Shown here one piece after another: positions 1 through 11,117 of a stretch of DNA of 64,000 nt. Under the pieces are notes generated by a model. That model had not been told where the DNA came from. It was given only the letters and a program-made list of their open reading frames with translations, and made no database searches. Source of the DNA: Symbiodinium sp. CCMP2592 (taxonomy: Eukaryota; Sar; Dinophyceae; Suessiales; Symbiodiniaceae); contig CAJNDT010002890.1 of assembly GCA_905221615.1 (NCBI GenBank), positions 1,687,882-1,751,881 on the forward strand. Direction: 5' to 3'. The position numbers and the translations under genes were made by a program. Numbering within the stretch: position 1 is the first letter of the stretch; the number at the start of each line of letters is the position of its first letter.

Positions 1-311
1 CATGCCCTTCGACTATCAAGGCCCCTACTGGGACGCAACAATCCGCCCCCGCCCGTTTGCTTCCTGTAGAGTTAAGCTGCACTGCATTATGCGCTTAGGA
101 CCCTTCTGCCGCGTACCAAGGCACCCTTATACCCGAGCCTCAAAACCCCGCTCCCTCAACCCTAAGCCGCCTGATTAGACCCAGAATCTCAACCCTTAAA
201 GGCCTCAATCCGCCATAGATGACGGCCTGACGGCCCACACGCCCCGAACCCTAAACCTAAACTCCCAACGCCATGCATAAACCCCCAAGGTCCCAAGCCT
301 GAAACTACTCT

Positions 312-414
312 TACGGTTGATGGTATAAATCCTACATTACCCAGAACAAGGAATGTACCATATTCCCATAGCTTAGGGTCCTTAAGCTAGTGCAGATTTA
401 TATCATCAACAGTA
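312..414. mobile_element. Palindromic element, family G
   Basis: The arms are GGTTGATGGTATAAATCC and the complement of GATTTATATCATCAAC; the centre holds AATGTACCATATTCCCATAG. No coding capacity. Confidence 0.75.
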
Positions 415-843
415 GCCTGTGTGAGGCCATCTTTGCCGATGCCCGCCGAGCCTTCGTCCGCGCGCTCCGTGATCTCCTTCCGTCGGGCGAGCTGCTTTGC
501 ACTAAACTTATGTGTTTGGGGGCTTAGGGTTCAGAGATTAGGGGTTTGAGGGCTTAAGGGTTTGGGGCTTTGGTGAGGTTAGGGAATTCATAGGGTGCCT
601 TGAAGGGCAGCTTGCTTATGATAAATTTCTTTAAGCGTGGTTGTCTATCATAGGGTTCCTGTGGGGTTTCTTACAAGGAGTTGTTCTCATATTTTGTGTG
701 AGTTGGTTTTACTGATCCCTTTGAGGAAGGCGGCTTCATTAAGGGTACCTTGCAGGAAGGGGTTCCACTGCCGGGTGCATTTGAGAGCTCCGTTCAGGAG
801 GGTCTTATACTTACCCAGGTTTCCTGCTTATAAGTTTAAGCTT

Positions 844-974
844 ACTTGGAGGGTCGGGGGACTTAGTAAGTAGTTAATAAGTAGAGTTATAAGTACCCTA
901 AAAGGGATCCTAATTGGGGTTATGATACTTATAAGTCTCTAAAACAACTAGTTACTAAGTCCTCCGACCTAAGG
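844..974. mobile_element. Palindromic element, family B
   Basis: Left end ACTTGGAGGGTCGGGGGACT; right end ACTAAGTCCTCCGACC. Inside are AAAAGGGATCCTAATTGGGG and the family's repeated ACTTATAA motif. Confidence 0.75.
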
Positions 975-1814
975 ACCAGGAGTCCGAGGCAAGGAATCAG
1001 GACTCTTGCTTTGCCACGGAGCATACTCTAGGGGCTTAAGTAATTATGAACACTATCTGACGGTTCCTTATCTGTGAGTCAGGTACAATATACCTTATAG
1101 AGAGGCCCCTACATTACACAAGAAGGTGATTAGATTGCTGTAGCCTTTGTTTGAGACTCGAGGATGATACAGGGTTTAGTAGGGACTACAAAGGGATGTT
1201 ACTACCGACTCCGAGTGGTTCGGCCTTTTGTCCCGAATAGGGTTCAGGGTTGCATTCATTCGCTAAGGCGTCCCCGTAGAAACCCCAAGCTCCAAACAGG
1301 AATCGAAAGTTTCGACTTTCTCAGAGGTGCGGGATGACCGGTATCGGCGATGGCGTCTCCAGCTTTTGCCTGGTAGGACCGTCTCGGGGTGATGATTTAG
1401 GATTTGGGGTTCAGCGTTCAGGGTGTTGTATGTTCGGGCTGGAGGGTTCAGGGGTGTCAAAAAGGATTCGGGGTTCCATGGTTTGGGGTCTACCAAGAGG
1501 AGCCCACATAACTTCGGATCAGGAAACACCCTTGAAACCAATGGGTGATTTTATTGGACCTACTACCCCTGAAAGACCTACAGTGAATACATTGTGTAGT
1601 GAGCCTTCTGTGACCTCGACGCTGTTGAGGGCTCCTTTTGATGTCCGGATGTCTTCCCGTAGAGAGTTAAGCTAGGACCTAGAGTAGGCCCTCACTCCCG
1701 TTTTAGGGTTCAGGTTCCCTATGGTTCCCGTATAAGCCCCTTTAAACATCTTTAAACCAAAAAGGCACCCTTCTTATTCCTAGGTTACTCTTGGGTCTAG
1801 TCAGGGTTTCGGGA

Positions 1815-1942
1815 TACTTGAAGGATCATGGGACTTAGTAACTCGTTTTATAATTAGGGTAACTATACTTATTTATAATTACTTATAACCCCAACTAGGG
1901 TACTTATAACCTTACATACTAAGCCCCATGATCCTCCAATAA
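1815..1942. mobile_element. Palindromic element, family A
   Basis: Left end TACTTGAAGGATCATGGGAC; right end CCCATGATCCTCCAA. The core ACTTATAACCCCAACTAGGG is shared with the copies at 10994, 45849 and 47588. Confidence 0.75.
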
Positions 1943-2183
1943 GAGGACCTTCAGCCTACAACCCGAAACGAAAAAGTCAGAAGCACTTCAACCCCTTGTG
2001 CACCCCAGATCCCCCCTTAGCTGCGTCGCTGTCCATTAGGCCCTAGTTAAACCACCCGTAGCTGCTTCACCGTTCCTTAGACCCGATTTAAACCGTATTT
2101 CCTCAGAACCTAGTTAAACCTCATATGGTACCCATAAGCCAACCACTCACTCTATGGCTCTATGCTGACTAGACTTTTAGTTA

Positions 2184-2286
2184 GGTTCCTGAGTAATACC
2201 CTTTTGCCCTTTTTGTTGGAAAAAGGGTATCCTTGTAAACCCTAAACCCTAAACCCCTAAACCCCTAAACCGGGTTACTCAGGAGC
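2184..2286. mobile_element. Palindromic element, family N, with CCCTAAA array inside
   Basis: Arms GGTTCCTGAGTAATACCC and GGGTTACTCAGGAGC flank an inner AAAAGGGTAT hairpin. A run of CCCTAAAC units lies between the inner and outer right arms, as if expanded inside the element. Confidence 0.5.
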
Positions 2287-2790
2287 TTCGTGAGGGTCCA
2301 CACTTCCCAAATCCGACAGGAACGGAGGCTTGGAAGCTCTTGCCTCTGCCGAAGGACGATCCAGAGGCGGCTGTGCTGAGTTTTTTCGGTGGGTTCTAGG
2401 ATACTTAAGCACTTTTATACATAATATACATGTTTATTCACGTGTGCGATTTTTTTTATGGTTCAGGGGTTGAAAGCTTAGGTGTGTAGGGTCGGCGGGT
2501 TAAGAGTTCCGGCTTTTGGACATGAGGGTTGAGTGGTTCGAGTGCCCTGGTTTAGGGGTTCAATGGGTGATTGCTTGGTAGGACGGGCCACGCAAGTCCA
2601 AGTATGTATTTACTATATATATATATATATATATCGGTCGTAAAGGTGCTGACCTGTAAACCTTACAAACTTAAAAGGGCCCCGTAGAAGGTGTTCTTGC
2701 TGCTGCGGCTCCAAGGCACCCTGTACGGCTCTTGCATGAATTCCAAAACACGTTATTCTAAATGGCTCCTAATCAAGGCTTACGGAAGCA

Positions 2791-3292
2791 ATGCTCGCTC
2801 AGGCAGCGTTCTTTGAAGATTACAGCGTGCTCGCTCGATTGCGGCACGCGATGATGGGCCCCGAACGTGCTCGCTCGATACGATCGTGCTGTCCAACCGG
2901 AATTGGACCCGAGCGTGCTCGCTCGGGCGACCCTCCTGGCTCAACCCGTGCGTGCTCTCAGACACCGAACCGTGCTACCAGACTCAGATTTCTCGGCAAG
3001 GGTGTACCACCCTTGACGCAGCCCAAGAGCGAGCAAGCACCCAAATCCTGTAGACAGGGACCACCAGCCACTAAACCAACAAGATTGGATACGAAGAGCC
3101 TAGCGCCACTTAATGCCGAAAGTGCCGTGCGTGCTCGCTCGAGCGTGCTCGTTCGAAATTGTTCGCTGTCGACCATCGCACGCATGGACGCGGCTCCAGC
3201 CCAACCTCGCGACCCTTGCCCGGACTCCAGCCCATGTATCAACCCCGGAAGCCGAGCGAGAACGATTCGAGCGAGCACCGTCGAACGAGCTT
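2791..3292. repeat. Cluster of CGTGCTCGCTCG motifs
   Basis: Exact or near copies of GTGCTCGCTCG begin near 2790, 2826, 2867, 2914, 3130 and 3142. Reverse-complement forms (CGAGCGAGCAC) lie at 3027 and 3253-3292. The segment is GC-richer than its surroundings and free of telomere-like units. Open frames on both strands here are by-products. Confidence 0.6.
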
Positions 3293-3432
3293 GAAAACCC
3301 CTAAACCCTAAACCCTAAACCCTTTAAACAACTCATAATGCAACTTGCAAGGCGCTTCTGGTCGTCTTTGACACCGATGGCTCGGTAGGGACTCTGGCCA
3401 CGCAGTTCCTGGAGGACTGACGGGCACCAGAC

Positions 3433-3529
3433 CTACCCTAAGGCCCCCTAGCAGTTCTTTTTTGGGATTTCCTTGTAGGATTCTAAGTATGAACCCCAAA
3501 AAGGAACTACTTCGGGGCCTTAGGGTAAC
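3433..3529. mobile_element. Palindromic element, family H
   Basis: GCAGTTCTTTTTTGGGAT faces CCAAAAAGGAACTAC. The outer ends are CTAAGGCCCC and GGGGCCTTAG. Confidence 0.65.
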
Positions 3530-3599
3530 TACATAAGGCCTTGGGTTCAGGGTTTTTGGGTGCTTGGCCCTTGGCCTTTCTTTCTCTCTGTAGTTCTTT

Positions 3600-3613
3600 C
3601 CCCCCCCCCCCCC
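3600..3613. repeat. Poly-C run
   Basis: About 14 consecutive C bases lead into the CT microsatellite. Confidence 0.9.
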
Positions 3614-3639
3614 TCTGCCCTCTCCCTCTTGCTCTCAAC

Positions 3640-3702
3640 CTCTCTCTCTCTCTCTCTCTCTCTCGCTCGCTCTCTCTCTATCTCTCTCTCTTTCTTTCTC
3701 TA

Positions 3703-3770
<68 letters not shown>
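3640..3770. repeat. (CT)n microsatellite
   Basis: About 130 bases of nearly pure CT with a few CG, TA, TT and TG variants. It produces long Leu/Ser open frames that are not genes. Confidence 0.95.
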
Positions 3771-3773
<3 letters not shown>

Positions 3774-4366
3774 TCTGGGGCCCTGAGTTCAAGTGAAAGC
3801 CGGGACCCCAAGACCCGAAAACTTAACGCCCTGCAACTCCAGACTGACTTTACGGTTTCGGCGGGGCTGTGGGCTTAGGATTCAGGGGGATTTAGGGTTT
3901 AGGGTTGGGGCGGGGTTCAGGGTTGAGGTGGGGTTTAGGGTCTTAGTAAAAGTCAAAAAGGACTTTGAGTTCTGATCCGAAGCGCTAGCAACCCTGAAGC
4001 TTGAACTTTGAGCTTTGACATGAGGATGAATGAAGGTGGGGAAATCCCAAATATTGGCCCGATGATAATTTCGGGTTGAGTCCCCTGATAGCCGCAAGAC
4101 GTGTGCTGTCTCCAAAAGTTATGCACGGAGTGTGACAAGGCCTTCATGCTGAGAACCTAGGTCATTAAAAGCTGCATGTTGGCAGTTCCATGTTTTGTGG
4201 GTTTCCAACAATCCGGGCGATGCACGCATGGTTTTGATTTAGTGGTATAGGTTTTTAGGCATAAAGTACAGGGTACAAAAGCAACTATCAGCCGAAAGCA
4301 CCCGGAACCTCTCACCTAAATCCTAAACCCGAACCCCCCCACTCTTTAAAAGCTGTAGTTCAGGGT

Positions 4367-4714
4367 TTGCATCACGCTTTCTGCCGAAGGAGCTTCCAGA
4401 AACGTGCACAAGCAGCGCCGAACGCATTTGGTCAGTTCTTGTCCTTTCTGGTTAAAGTGGTTAAGATGAAGCTTCATGGTTTTGATGACCAGTATATGTT
4501 CTGGTTATGCATGTTGTCGAGTTTCGTGCATCAACCAAGCTGCTCGAAGCGTGAGAGAAGTCTTCTAGTCAATGGAGACAGAGCCATTGACACGGCATGC
4601 ATCTTAGAACACAGGGATAGCTTGCAATCAACTGGTTCCATGATGGCTGAGGCTAGGGCACCGAGTAGTATCAAAAAGGTTATGCCTTTTGCCCGCACCA
4701 GAACCAGCGCATGA
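4367..4714 (+). CDS. ORF, 115 codons, hypothetical
   Basis: The frame lies in a telomere-free stretch and reads KLHGFDDQYMFWLCML and NGDRAIDTACILEHRDSLQS. No domain was recognised. Confidence 0.15.
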   Translation: MHHAFCRRSFQKRAQAAPNAFGQFLSFLVKVVKMKLHGFDDQYMFWLCMLSSFVHQPSCSKRERSLLVNGDRAIDTACILEHRDSLQSTGSMMAEARAPSSIKKVMPFARTRTSA

Positions 4715-4835
4715 TCCAACAGATAGTAGCTTCTATGGGTTTACCATGGGTTCATCTATGAAAACTTAAACACTAAACCCTAAACCCTAAGCCTCGACCG
4801 TTAAGCCACGGATCTGGAACCTTGAAGCCCTTAAT

Positions 4836-4943
4836 CTAGGAACCTGATTAAGAAACCTTGGGCCTTTTTGGGGGGCTCCCTATATGAATCCTACTATCTC
4901 GGGGGTTAGAGGCCCAGGGTTTCTTATTCAGGTTCCTACATTA
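4836..4943. mobile_element. Palindromic element, family O
   Basis: The left end TAGGAACCTGATTAAGAAAC faces TTTCTTATTCAGGTTCCTA on the right. The centre has CCTTGGGCC and GGCCCAGGG. Confidence 0.65.
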
Positions 4944-5080
4944 ATCATACTCCGTGATCTACAAGCCCAAAGCCTGAAGACCTGCCACCCATATCCAGGC
5001 CTGGTGTCATGGTCCAGCTGGCCACCAACTGGCGAGCTGGCGCCAAGGATCTTCTTTGCCCTAGCAGCAAAACAGAACCC

Positions 5081-5172
5081 TACCCATAGGCCCCATACTT
5101 CACTTTGGGGCTTCATATGTAGAATCCTAGAAGGTAATCCCAAAAAGGAACTACTATGGGGCCGATGGGTAA
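5081..5172. mobile_element. Palindromic element, family H
   Basis: TACCCATAGGCCCCATA on the left faces TATGGGGCCGATGGGTA on the right, around ATCCCAAAAAGGAACTACT. Confidence 0.7.
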
Positions 5173-5555
5173 GCCCCTCAAACTCGTATTAGCTAAAGCC
5201 CTGAACCTTGAGCATTCCATGGTGTCTGTAGTCCCGGTACAACCATGCAGCATATCCCTGAGGGGTCCATGTACTCCCTAGCATAGTAGTCGACATCATA
5301 GATAAAGACTTCTTTGGCCCTTAGTATATGCCTGATGAAAACCTCGAAAATCAAGAACCCTAAGCACAAAAACGCGCCGACAACGCTTCTTAAGCATTAT
5401 TAATAACATTCTAGACTCATTCCCAACTTCGAGAGCCAGGGCATTTAGTAAGTAGTTACTTTATAGGCTTATAGACATATGAGGTATCAGGACACCAGCT
5501 AGGATCCCCTTTAGGGTACCCATAGGTCTACTTGTTATCCGAAGAGACGGTGCTC

Positions 5556-5706
5556 CAGCCTAAACCCTAAATCCCTAAACCCTAAATCCCTTAAAAAACT
5601 TAAATCCCTAAACCCTATAAACCCCAAACCCTAAATCCCTAAACCCTATAAACCCCACACCCTAAATCCTAAACCCTAAACCCCTAAACCCTATAAACCC
5701 TAAACC
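5556..5706. repeat. Telomere-like CCCTAAA array
   Basis: Degenerate CCCTAAAC, CCCTAAATC and CCCTATAAAC units in one orientation. Confidence 0.9.
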
Positions 5707-5828
5707 CTCCGGCCGCCGGCCCCTGAAGGAGTGTCCGGTGTGTGGGAGAATTTCTTGAGACTCCCGCGCCGGAGGAGCTCTCCGAGCGACTTGGGCGCAA
5801 ATCGGAACACAACATGATAAACAGTATG

Positions 5829-5881
5829 ATATATATATATATATGAATATGTGTGTATATATATATAGAGAGAGAGAGAGA
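5829..5881. repeat. (TA)n, (TG)n, (GA)n microsatellite
   Basis: TA run, short TGTGTG, TA run, then GAGAGA. Confidence 0.9.
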
Positions 5882-6216
5882 TTTTTAATACACATGTGTA
5901 TATGCATATGTATTTATTCATTCATGTATTTGTTTGTCTATACTATGATGCAGGTACTATCGTTGTTGTGTTTGGTTGAACCTGGTATGTGTAGTTGTTG
6001 CTTGTTGTGTTGTTGTTCGTTTTGCGTGTTGGTTATCGTTGGCTTTCAACTTTCGTTTCTCGGGCTTAGGCTATTAAACTCTAAACCCTAAACCCTAAAC
6101 CGGTTCGATTCTGAGGATTCGCGTGGAGGTTTCATCTTCGCAATTTTACTCGCCGGGGATCATTGGTCCGAGATGCACTTGAAGGGATTCTGTCTTGAGG
6201 GTTGTTCGAGCATGGG

Positions 6217-6335
6217 TCTAGTTTGGGTACGGCCCCCATACAGTAAGTTTTTTTTTAGGGCTACTATTAAGGTCCTAATATATCTATATTATGAATATTT
6301 ATTCAACTATTACTGGGAGGTCTAGTTCGGATTCG
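6217..6335. mobile_element. Palindromic element, family Q, incomplete
   Basis: The left end GGGTACGGCCCCCATACAGT equals, in reverse, the right end of the element at 48688. The right arm is short and poorly matched. Confidence 0.35.
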
Positions 6336-6366
6336 AGTTGGGGGTGCGGTTTGTAGGTGCTCAGGT

Positions 6367-6476
6367 TACCCATATAATATAGGCCCCATGATAGTAGTTA
6401 GTTCCTTTTCGGGACTACCTTATAGGATTCTACATATGAACCCCCAAAAAGGAACTGCTATGGGGCCTATGCGTAG
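6367..6476. mobile_element. Palindromic element, family H
   Basis: TAGTTCCTTTTCGGGACTAC faces CCAAAAAGGAACTGC; the outer ends are TAGGCCCCAT and ATGGGGCCTA. Confidence 0.7.
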
Positions 6477-7358
6477 TCATGGGTTCGAATGATTCGAGTG
6501 AAGGGTCTTGAGGGGTGCAACATTCGGGCAGGACTATGCTACAAGAATCCTACGCCCTAAGCCAGGATTCTAAGATCAACCCTCTAAGCGCCCAAGCCGT
6601 ACCAACGCTTGTATGCCCTATAAACCGCCCTCTGAAGGCAGAATTTGCCAGCCTTTCCCTACAGCTATACCCTGAAGCCGTAAACGGCCCTAAATTAATT
6701 TAAACCCTCGAAAACTTACACCATCAACTGTTCTAAAGACCCAATTGATCCGAGGATCATTCTCTCTGCAGCGACGCTATCGAGACCCTTTGCGCCCGGC
6801 CTGAGCTACGTGCATGCCAAGGCTTGGGGGATTTGCCGGGGGATAGGGCTTCTGGTCTGAGTTGCATAGGCTTTACGTTGTTTGGTTTTTTGCACTCCCT
6901 TTCTCTTTGAATTTTTGGTCCGTAGTTACCCCAAAATCAAAACTGAGATGAAGATGCATTCTGGACCTAAAGCTTTGCGTGGAATGGTGTTTGGGGCCCC
7001 CCAACGGCTGCAGAATCCTCAGACAATCAAGGCACAACCCTGCGAACCCTGATCCCTCTGGCTGGACCCTCGATCCTGCCCTGACATTCCAAACGCTTAC
7101 AACAAGGGCTGGGCTCCAAAACCCTAACCCTAAAGGCTTACAACTTACAAGCGCTAATCCCTGAAATCCTGAACCACAAGATGCAACAACCACCATCAAC
7201 CTAAACCCGACCCCTCTGAAATCGTACACCCTAAACCCTTTAATCTTAAAACCCCTGAAATCTTAAACCCTACTATAAACCCTAAATCCCGAAACCCTTA
7301 AAATCGTAAGCTCTATAAACCCTAAACCCCAGCTGGACCTCGCTCCCGTGAGTCTGCA

Positions 7359-7468
7359 CCCAGAGACTCCAAAACCCCTTAATTAAGGAATATACCTTAA
7401 ATTATAGTAGGATCCCTAATATGTTTTAAGGAATATTCCTTAATTAAAGGGTTTTGGAAGCTCTGGGA
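7359..7468. mobile_element. Palindromic element, family D
   Basis: The left arm CCCCTTAATTAAGGAATATA faces TATTCCTTAATTAAAGGG; the outer ends are CCCAGAGACTCC and GGAAGCTCTGGG. Confidence 0.8.
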
Positions 7469-7613
7469 AGGACCTGCGGACTTTCTGCTTCACCGGCCAC
7501 TACGGCAAAGCCTGGGGCTCGGCTCTGACATGCACGTCCCCAAGTTGGAGGTTTATAAAGGGTTTAGGGTTTAAGGTTTATATAGGGTTTAGGGTTCAGG
7601 GTTAAGGGTCTAT

Positions 7614-7729
7614 ACGTGGAGGTTCAGGGGTAGTTATCAGTGGGGTTATAAGATCCCTAATATGGGATTCAACTATAGATATCCGACTTATAACCCCACT
7701 TGAAACTACCCATGAACGTCCCCAAGTTG
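7614..7729. mobile_element. Palindromic element, family S
   Basis: Left arm ACGTGGAGGTTCAGGGGTAG and right arm CTACCCATGAACGTCC. It is preceded by 63 bp of telomere-like DNA (7551-7613) that also precedes the other copy at 12409. Confidence 0.65.
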
Positions 7730-9012
7730 TAGAATTCGGGGCGTGCTGGAGGAGCACTTCCCCAGTAATGCCCTGTAACATCCTGTTGTTTTTTTGATAA
7801 CTATTTAAAGCCGTGATACATCAGGGTTTAGGGTTGAGAGCTTGGGGTCTCACTTCGTCGCCGGTAACTTCCAAACTGCAAGGCTTCATCTGCCAGAAGC
7901 CCAAACCCAAACAAAGTTGCTTTTAGCCGCGCGCAGTGGGTCGGGAAGGGGCAGAAGCAAATGAAACTAAACCCTCAACCCTTAAAACCTGAAGCAGACC
8001 CGAGCTGAATAGCAGCAGACGTTTTAGCGAGATCTCGTTCAACGTTACAAAGCCCGAGGTCTGCAAAGACTCCCCCCCAAGTGGACACTTAACCCCTACG
8101 CCCAGCCGAAGCCTTAGTTTCTCTAACTCTCATCCCCTGTCCGATCAAATCCCAATTTGAGGACAAAAAGGCTGTAGAATCGTGACTGTCTTCATTGAAG
8201 GATGGGGACCCAAATTCCAAAGCCCTGTTCTGATATGCTGTAATAGGGTCTCCTTTACACTCTTACAGGGTGTTACAGGGATCTACAGTGAGGTCCCCAT
8301 TAAAGGCCATTACCGGGTTCTATACTGAGGTTACCTTAAAGGGCTCTACAAAGCCAGACCGATCTCTGGGCATCCTCAGGTCCTGCACAAGTCCAGTGGC
8401 TCCTTGCTTTTGACTTCCGAGGACGGTTTGGGTCAAGCCGATTTTTCGTAGGACTCATGACTTTGAGGTGTATTGTGCCTAGCTTGGTTCGGTGCATTTA
8501 GGGTTAAGGGTTTCGATATGCCTGTCAAACGTCAAGACTTGTGTTCAGGTTAGAGGCTTGGGATAAACTCCAAAATCGAACTTCCCCCCAACACAACACC
8601 CAAATCCATGACCTCACAAGTCCCTAACCAGAAGAGACAACCCCAACCCCTAAATATTATGGATCCTAAGCCAGGATCATGGCTCGAAAACACTCAACGC
8701 AAAACCACTATAAACGGCACACAAATTTGCAGCATGCTGCAGCAAGCAAGGAACACGAAGCACATGGACTCGACACGTCACTACATGCAATCACACGGCG
8801 CTTTTTTCTGCTAAGTACATACACACGTACAAGTGTAGGTTGTTTTGTTGCTGAATAAACGTGGGACAGTGATCTTGTAAATAGCAGTATCAGAAGCGCA
8901 CACCTCAGTCATTATATAGCGGTATGTACAGCCCACAGGAACAACATATCATTGTCATCCAATTAGAGATGTTTTTTAGGTTGCCTGCATGTGCATATGT
9001 ACATGTAAGTAA

Positions 9013-9050
<38 letters not shown>

Positions 9051-9240
9051 TTCGTACACATGTGTGTTTGCATACTTCAACCCAAAGTTGTAGAGATGGA
9101 GCGAGAGATTCACAACTACGCAGAAACAACGAACATTCGCAGAACAGCACCCTAAACCTCAAGGATCCTTTAAACTGGTGGAAATCCTTTACACAGAAAC
9201 AATGCTAACCCACATAAAGCACTCCTGAATACAAAAAAGC
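7730..9240. other. Intergenic, no gene recognised
   Basis: Mixed sequence with a weak island at 8355-8447 (ARPISGHPQVLHKSSGSLLL). Repeated TTACAGGG and TCTACA between 8230 and 8350 suggest an old decayed element. The TA run at 9013 follows. Confidence 0.4.
9013..9046. repeat. (TA)n microsatellite
   Basis: About 17 TA units. Confidence 0.95.
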
Positions 9241-9241
9241 G

Positions 9242-10136
9242 ACCGAACCCTAAACCCTAAGACCCTTAAAACCGAAAGCCCTAAACCCCTAAACCCTAAG
9301 ACCCTTAAGCCCAAAGACCCTTAAACCCCAAACCCCTAAACCCTCAACCCCAAACCCCCAAAACCCTAAACCCAAAGACCCTAAACCCCTAAACCCGAAA
9401 CCCTAAGACCCTTAAACCCCTAAATCCTAAGACCCTTAAACCCTAAACCTTAAGACCCTTAAACCCTAAGACCCTAAGACCCTTAAACCCTAAACCCTAA
9501 GACCCTTAAACCCTAAAACCTAAGACCCTAAGACCCTTAAACCCTAAACCCTAAGACCCTAAGACCCTTAAACCCTAAAACCTAAGACCCTAAGACCCTT
9601 AAACCCTAAACCCTAAGACCCTTAAACCCTAAACCCCAAACCCCCAAAACCCTAAACCCAAAGACCCTTGACCCCTAGACCCCCAAACCCTAAACCCTAA
9701 GACCCCAAAACCCTAAACCCTAAGACCCTTAAACCCCTAAACCCCAAACCCCTAAACCCTAAATCCTAAGACCCTAAGACCCTCAACCCTCAAACCCTAA
9801 ACCCTAAACGCCTAAACCCTTAAACCTAAGACCCTAAACCCTAAGACCCTTAAACCCTAGACCCTAAGACCCAAAACCTTAAACCCAAACCACCTAAACC
9901 CTAAGACCCTTAGACCCCTATACCCTAAGACCCTTAAACCCTAAACCCCGAAACCCTAAATCCCCAAAACCCTAAACCCAAACCCCCTAAACCCCAAGAC
10001 CCTTAAACCCTAAATCCCTAAACCCGAAACCCTAAGATCCTTAGGCCCTAAACCCTAAGACCATTAAACCCCTAAACTCCAAACCCCCAAACCCTAAGAC
10101 CCTTAAACCCTTAAGCCCTAAGACCCTTAAACCCTA
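9242..10136. repeat. Long CCCTAAG/CCCTTAAA array
   Basis: About 900 bp of degenerate telomere-like units. Most alternate CCCTAAGA and CCCTTAAA, a 16-base higher-order unit. Variants such as CCCCAAA and CCCTAGA are scattered. No open frame survives. It ends at the inverted repeat at 10138. Confidence 0.9.
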
Positions 10137-10137
10137 G

Positions 10138-10244
10138 CTACTATTTGCTTAAGAACCCCCAAAAAATAAAAAATATATTCCTTATAGGGATAATAAAGGG
10201 ATTATCATTTTTTATTTTTTGGGGGGTTCTTAAGCAAATAGTAG
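10138..10244. mobile_element. Near-perfect inverted repeat, family T
   Basis: Arms of about 38 bp start CTACTATTTGCTTAAGAACC and differ by one C insertion. The loop is about 30 bp. It is the cleanest hairpin in the window and sits exactly at the end of the long CCCTAAG array. Confidence 0.8.
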
Positions 10245-10993
10245 GCAGCCAGGAGCCGTTGGATCGCTCCCGGCCCGAGGCATCTGCAGGCTCCGTGCGG
10301 TTCTTTAGCCCCAAGGAGCCGGAAAAATGGGGGGGGTTTCTTAAGGTGCCTGAAGAGAGCTCCTTTAAGAGTTTAGGGTTTTAGAGTTTAGGGTTTAGGG
10401 GTTTAGAGTTTTAGGGTTCAGGGTTTTAGGGTTTAAATAGGGTTTTGGGGTTTAGGGGTTCAGGGTTTGGGGGGGTGCCTATAGGGTTCCTTTAAGGGAT
10501 CCTTTTAGGGGTGACTATAATGGTATCATAAGGTTTGAGGTTAAAGGGGTTCAGAGGTTGAGGGCTTAGTTTTGGGGGCTTGGGTTTTAGGGTTAAGAGC
10601 TCCAAGGAGCCGGCTGCCGCGTCGGTTTTTCTCTCGAAGGATGTTAGGGTTTGGGGTTCAGGGGTTTGGGTTTAGGTTAGGGGTTGCCTCTAACATTAAC
10701 TAGCACCCCTTTGTTACAAGCCTCGTGCAGACCTTAATGCAACCCTTAACCCCACCTTAAAGCAACCCCTAACCCTTAACAGCCTTACAGCAACCCTTAA
10801 CCTAGCCTCTCCAAGCCGGAAAGCAAACCTTAACTTATATAGCCTTCTCCAAGCCACCCGTGAGACCACCTACTTCTAGGGGGCTCCTCCAAGGCCCGAA
10901 TAAGGCAACCCTTGGCCCTCTCCGGGCCGCGTAGCGCAACCCTTAGCTCCCGGAGCTCAGGGTTGTACTACCGGTCCCGGCTAAGGGTTGCAC
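10245..10993. other. Intergenic, telomere-like with a weak island
   Basis: 10250-10350 reads EPLDRSRPEASAGSVRFF and PKEPEKWGGFLKVPEE on plus. A related GGAGCCGGCTGCCGCG stretch lies near 10605. 10690-10940 holds repeated CAACCCTTAACC units, a different decay form of the telomere-like repeat. Confidence 0.4.
10366..10465. repeat. TTTAGGG run, opposite orientation
   Basis: Degenerate GTTTAGGG and TTTTAGGG units. The orientation is the reverse of the array before 10136. Confidence 0.85.
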
Positions 10994-11117
10994 TACTTAA
11001 AGGGTCATGGGACTTAGCAACTAGGGTTATAATTAGTGTAACTATACCTATAATTACTTATAACCCCAATTAGGGTACTTATAACCCTACTTACTAAGTC
11101 CCATGATCCTCCAAGTA
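10994..11117. mobile_element. Palindromic element, family A
   Basis: Left end CTTAAAGGGTCATGGGACTT; right end AAGTCCCATGATCCTCCAAG. It lies in the orientation of the copy at 1815. Confidence 0.8.

Larger units (their letters stand above)
1..2790. other. Telomere-like DNA with palindromes and weak islands
   Basis: Apart from the elements at 312, 844, 1815 and 2184, this holds degenerate CCCTAAA/TTTAGGG sequence and two short GC-richer coding-like islands: 423-515 (EAIFADARRAFVRALRDLLP) and 2292-2403 (EAWKLLPLPKDDPEAAVLSF). A TA run is at 2614-2633. Confidence 0.5.
5173..7358. other. Intergenic, palindromes and islands
   Basis: Besides listed repeats there are three short coding-like islands: 5711-5815 (GVWENFLRLPRRRSSPSDL or, shifted, ECPVCGRIS), 6136-6215 (GDHWSEMHLKGFCLEG) and 6747-6863 (DPRIILSAATLSRPFAPGLS). 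None has a recognised domain. 6900-7330 is telomere-like on the minus strand. Confidence 0.4.

Noticed and set aside
3541..3796. Leu/Ser-rich ORFs
   Set aside because: They are direct translations of the CT microsatellite.
6747..6863. Kinase subdomain VIa (GLSYVHAK)
   Set aside because: The string resembles the helix before an HRD loop, but no HRD, DFG or APE follows, so the match is too short.
9242..10136. A true chromosome end
   Set aside because: The array is degenerate, internal and followed by 54 kb of further sequence, with telomere-like units in both orientations.
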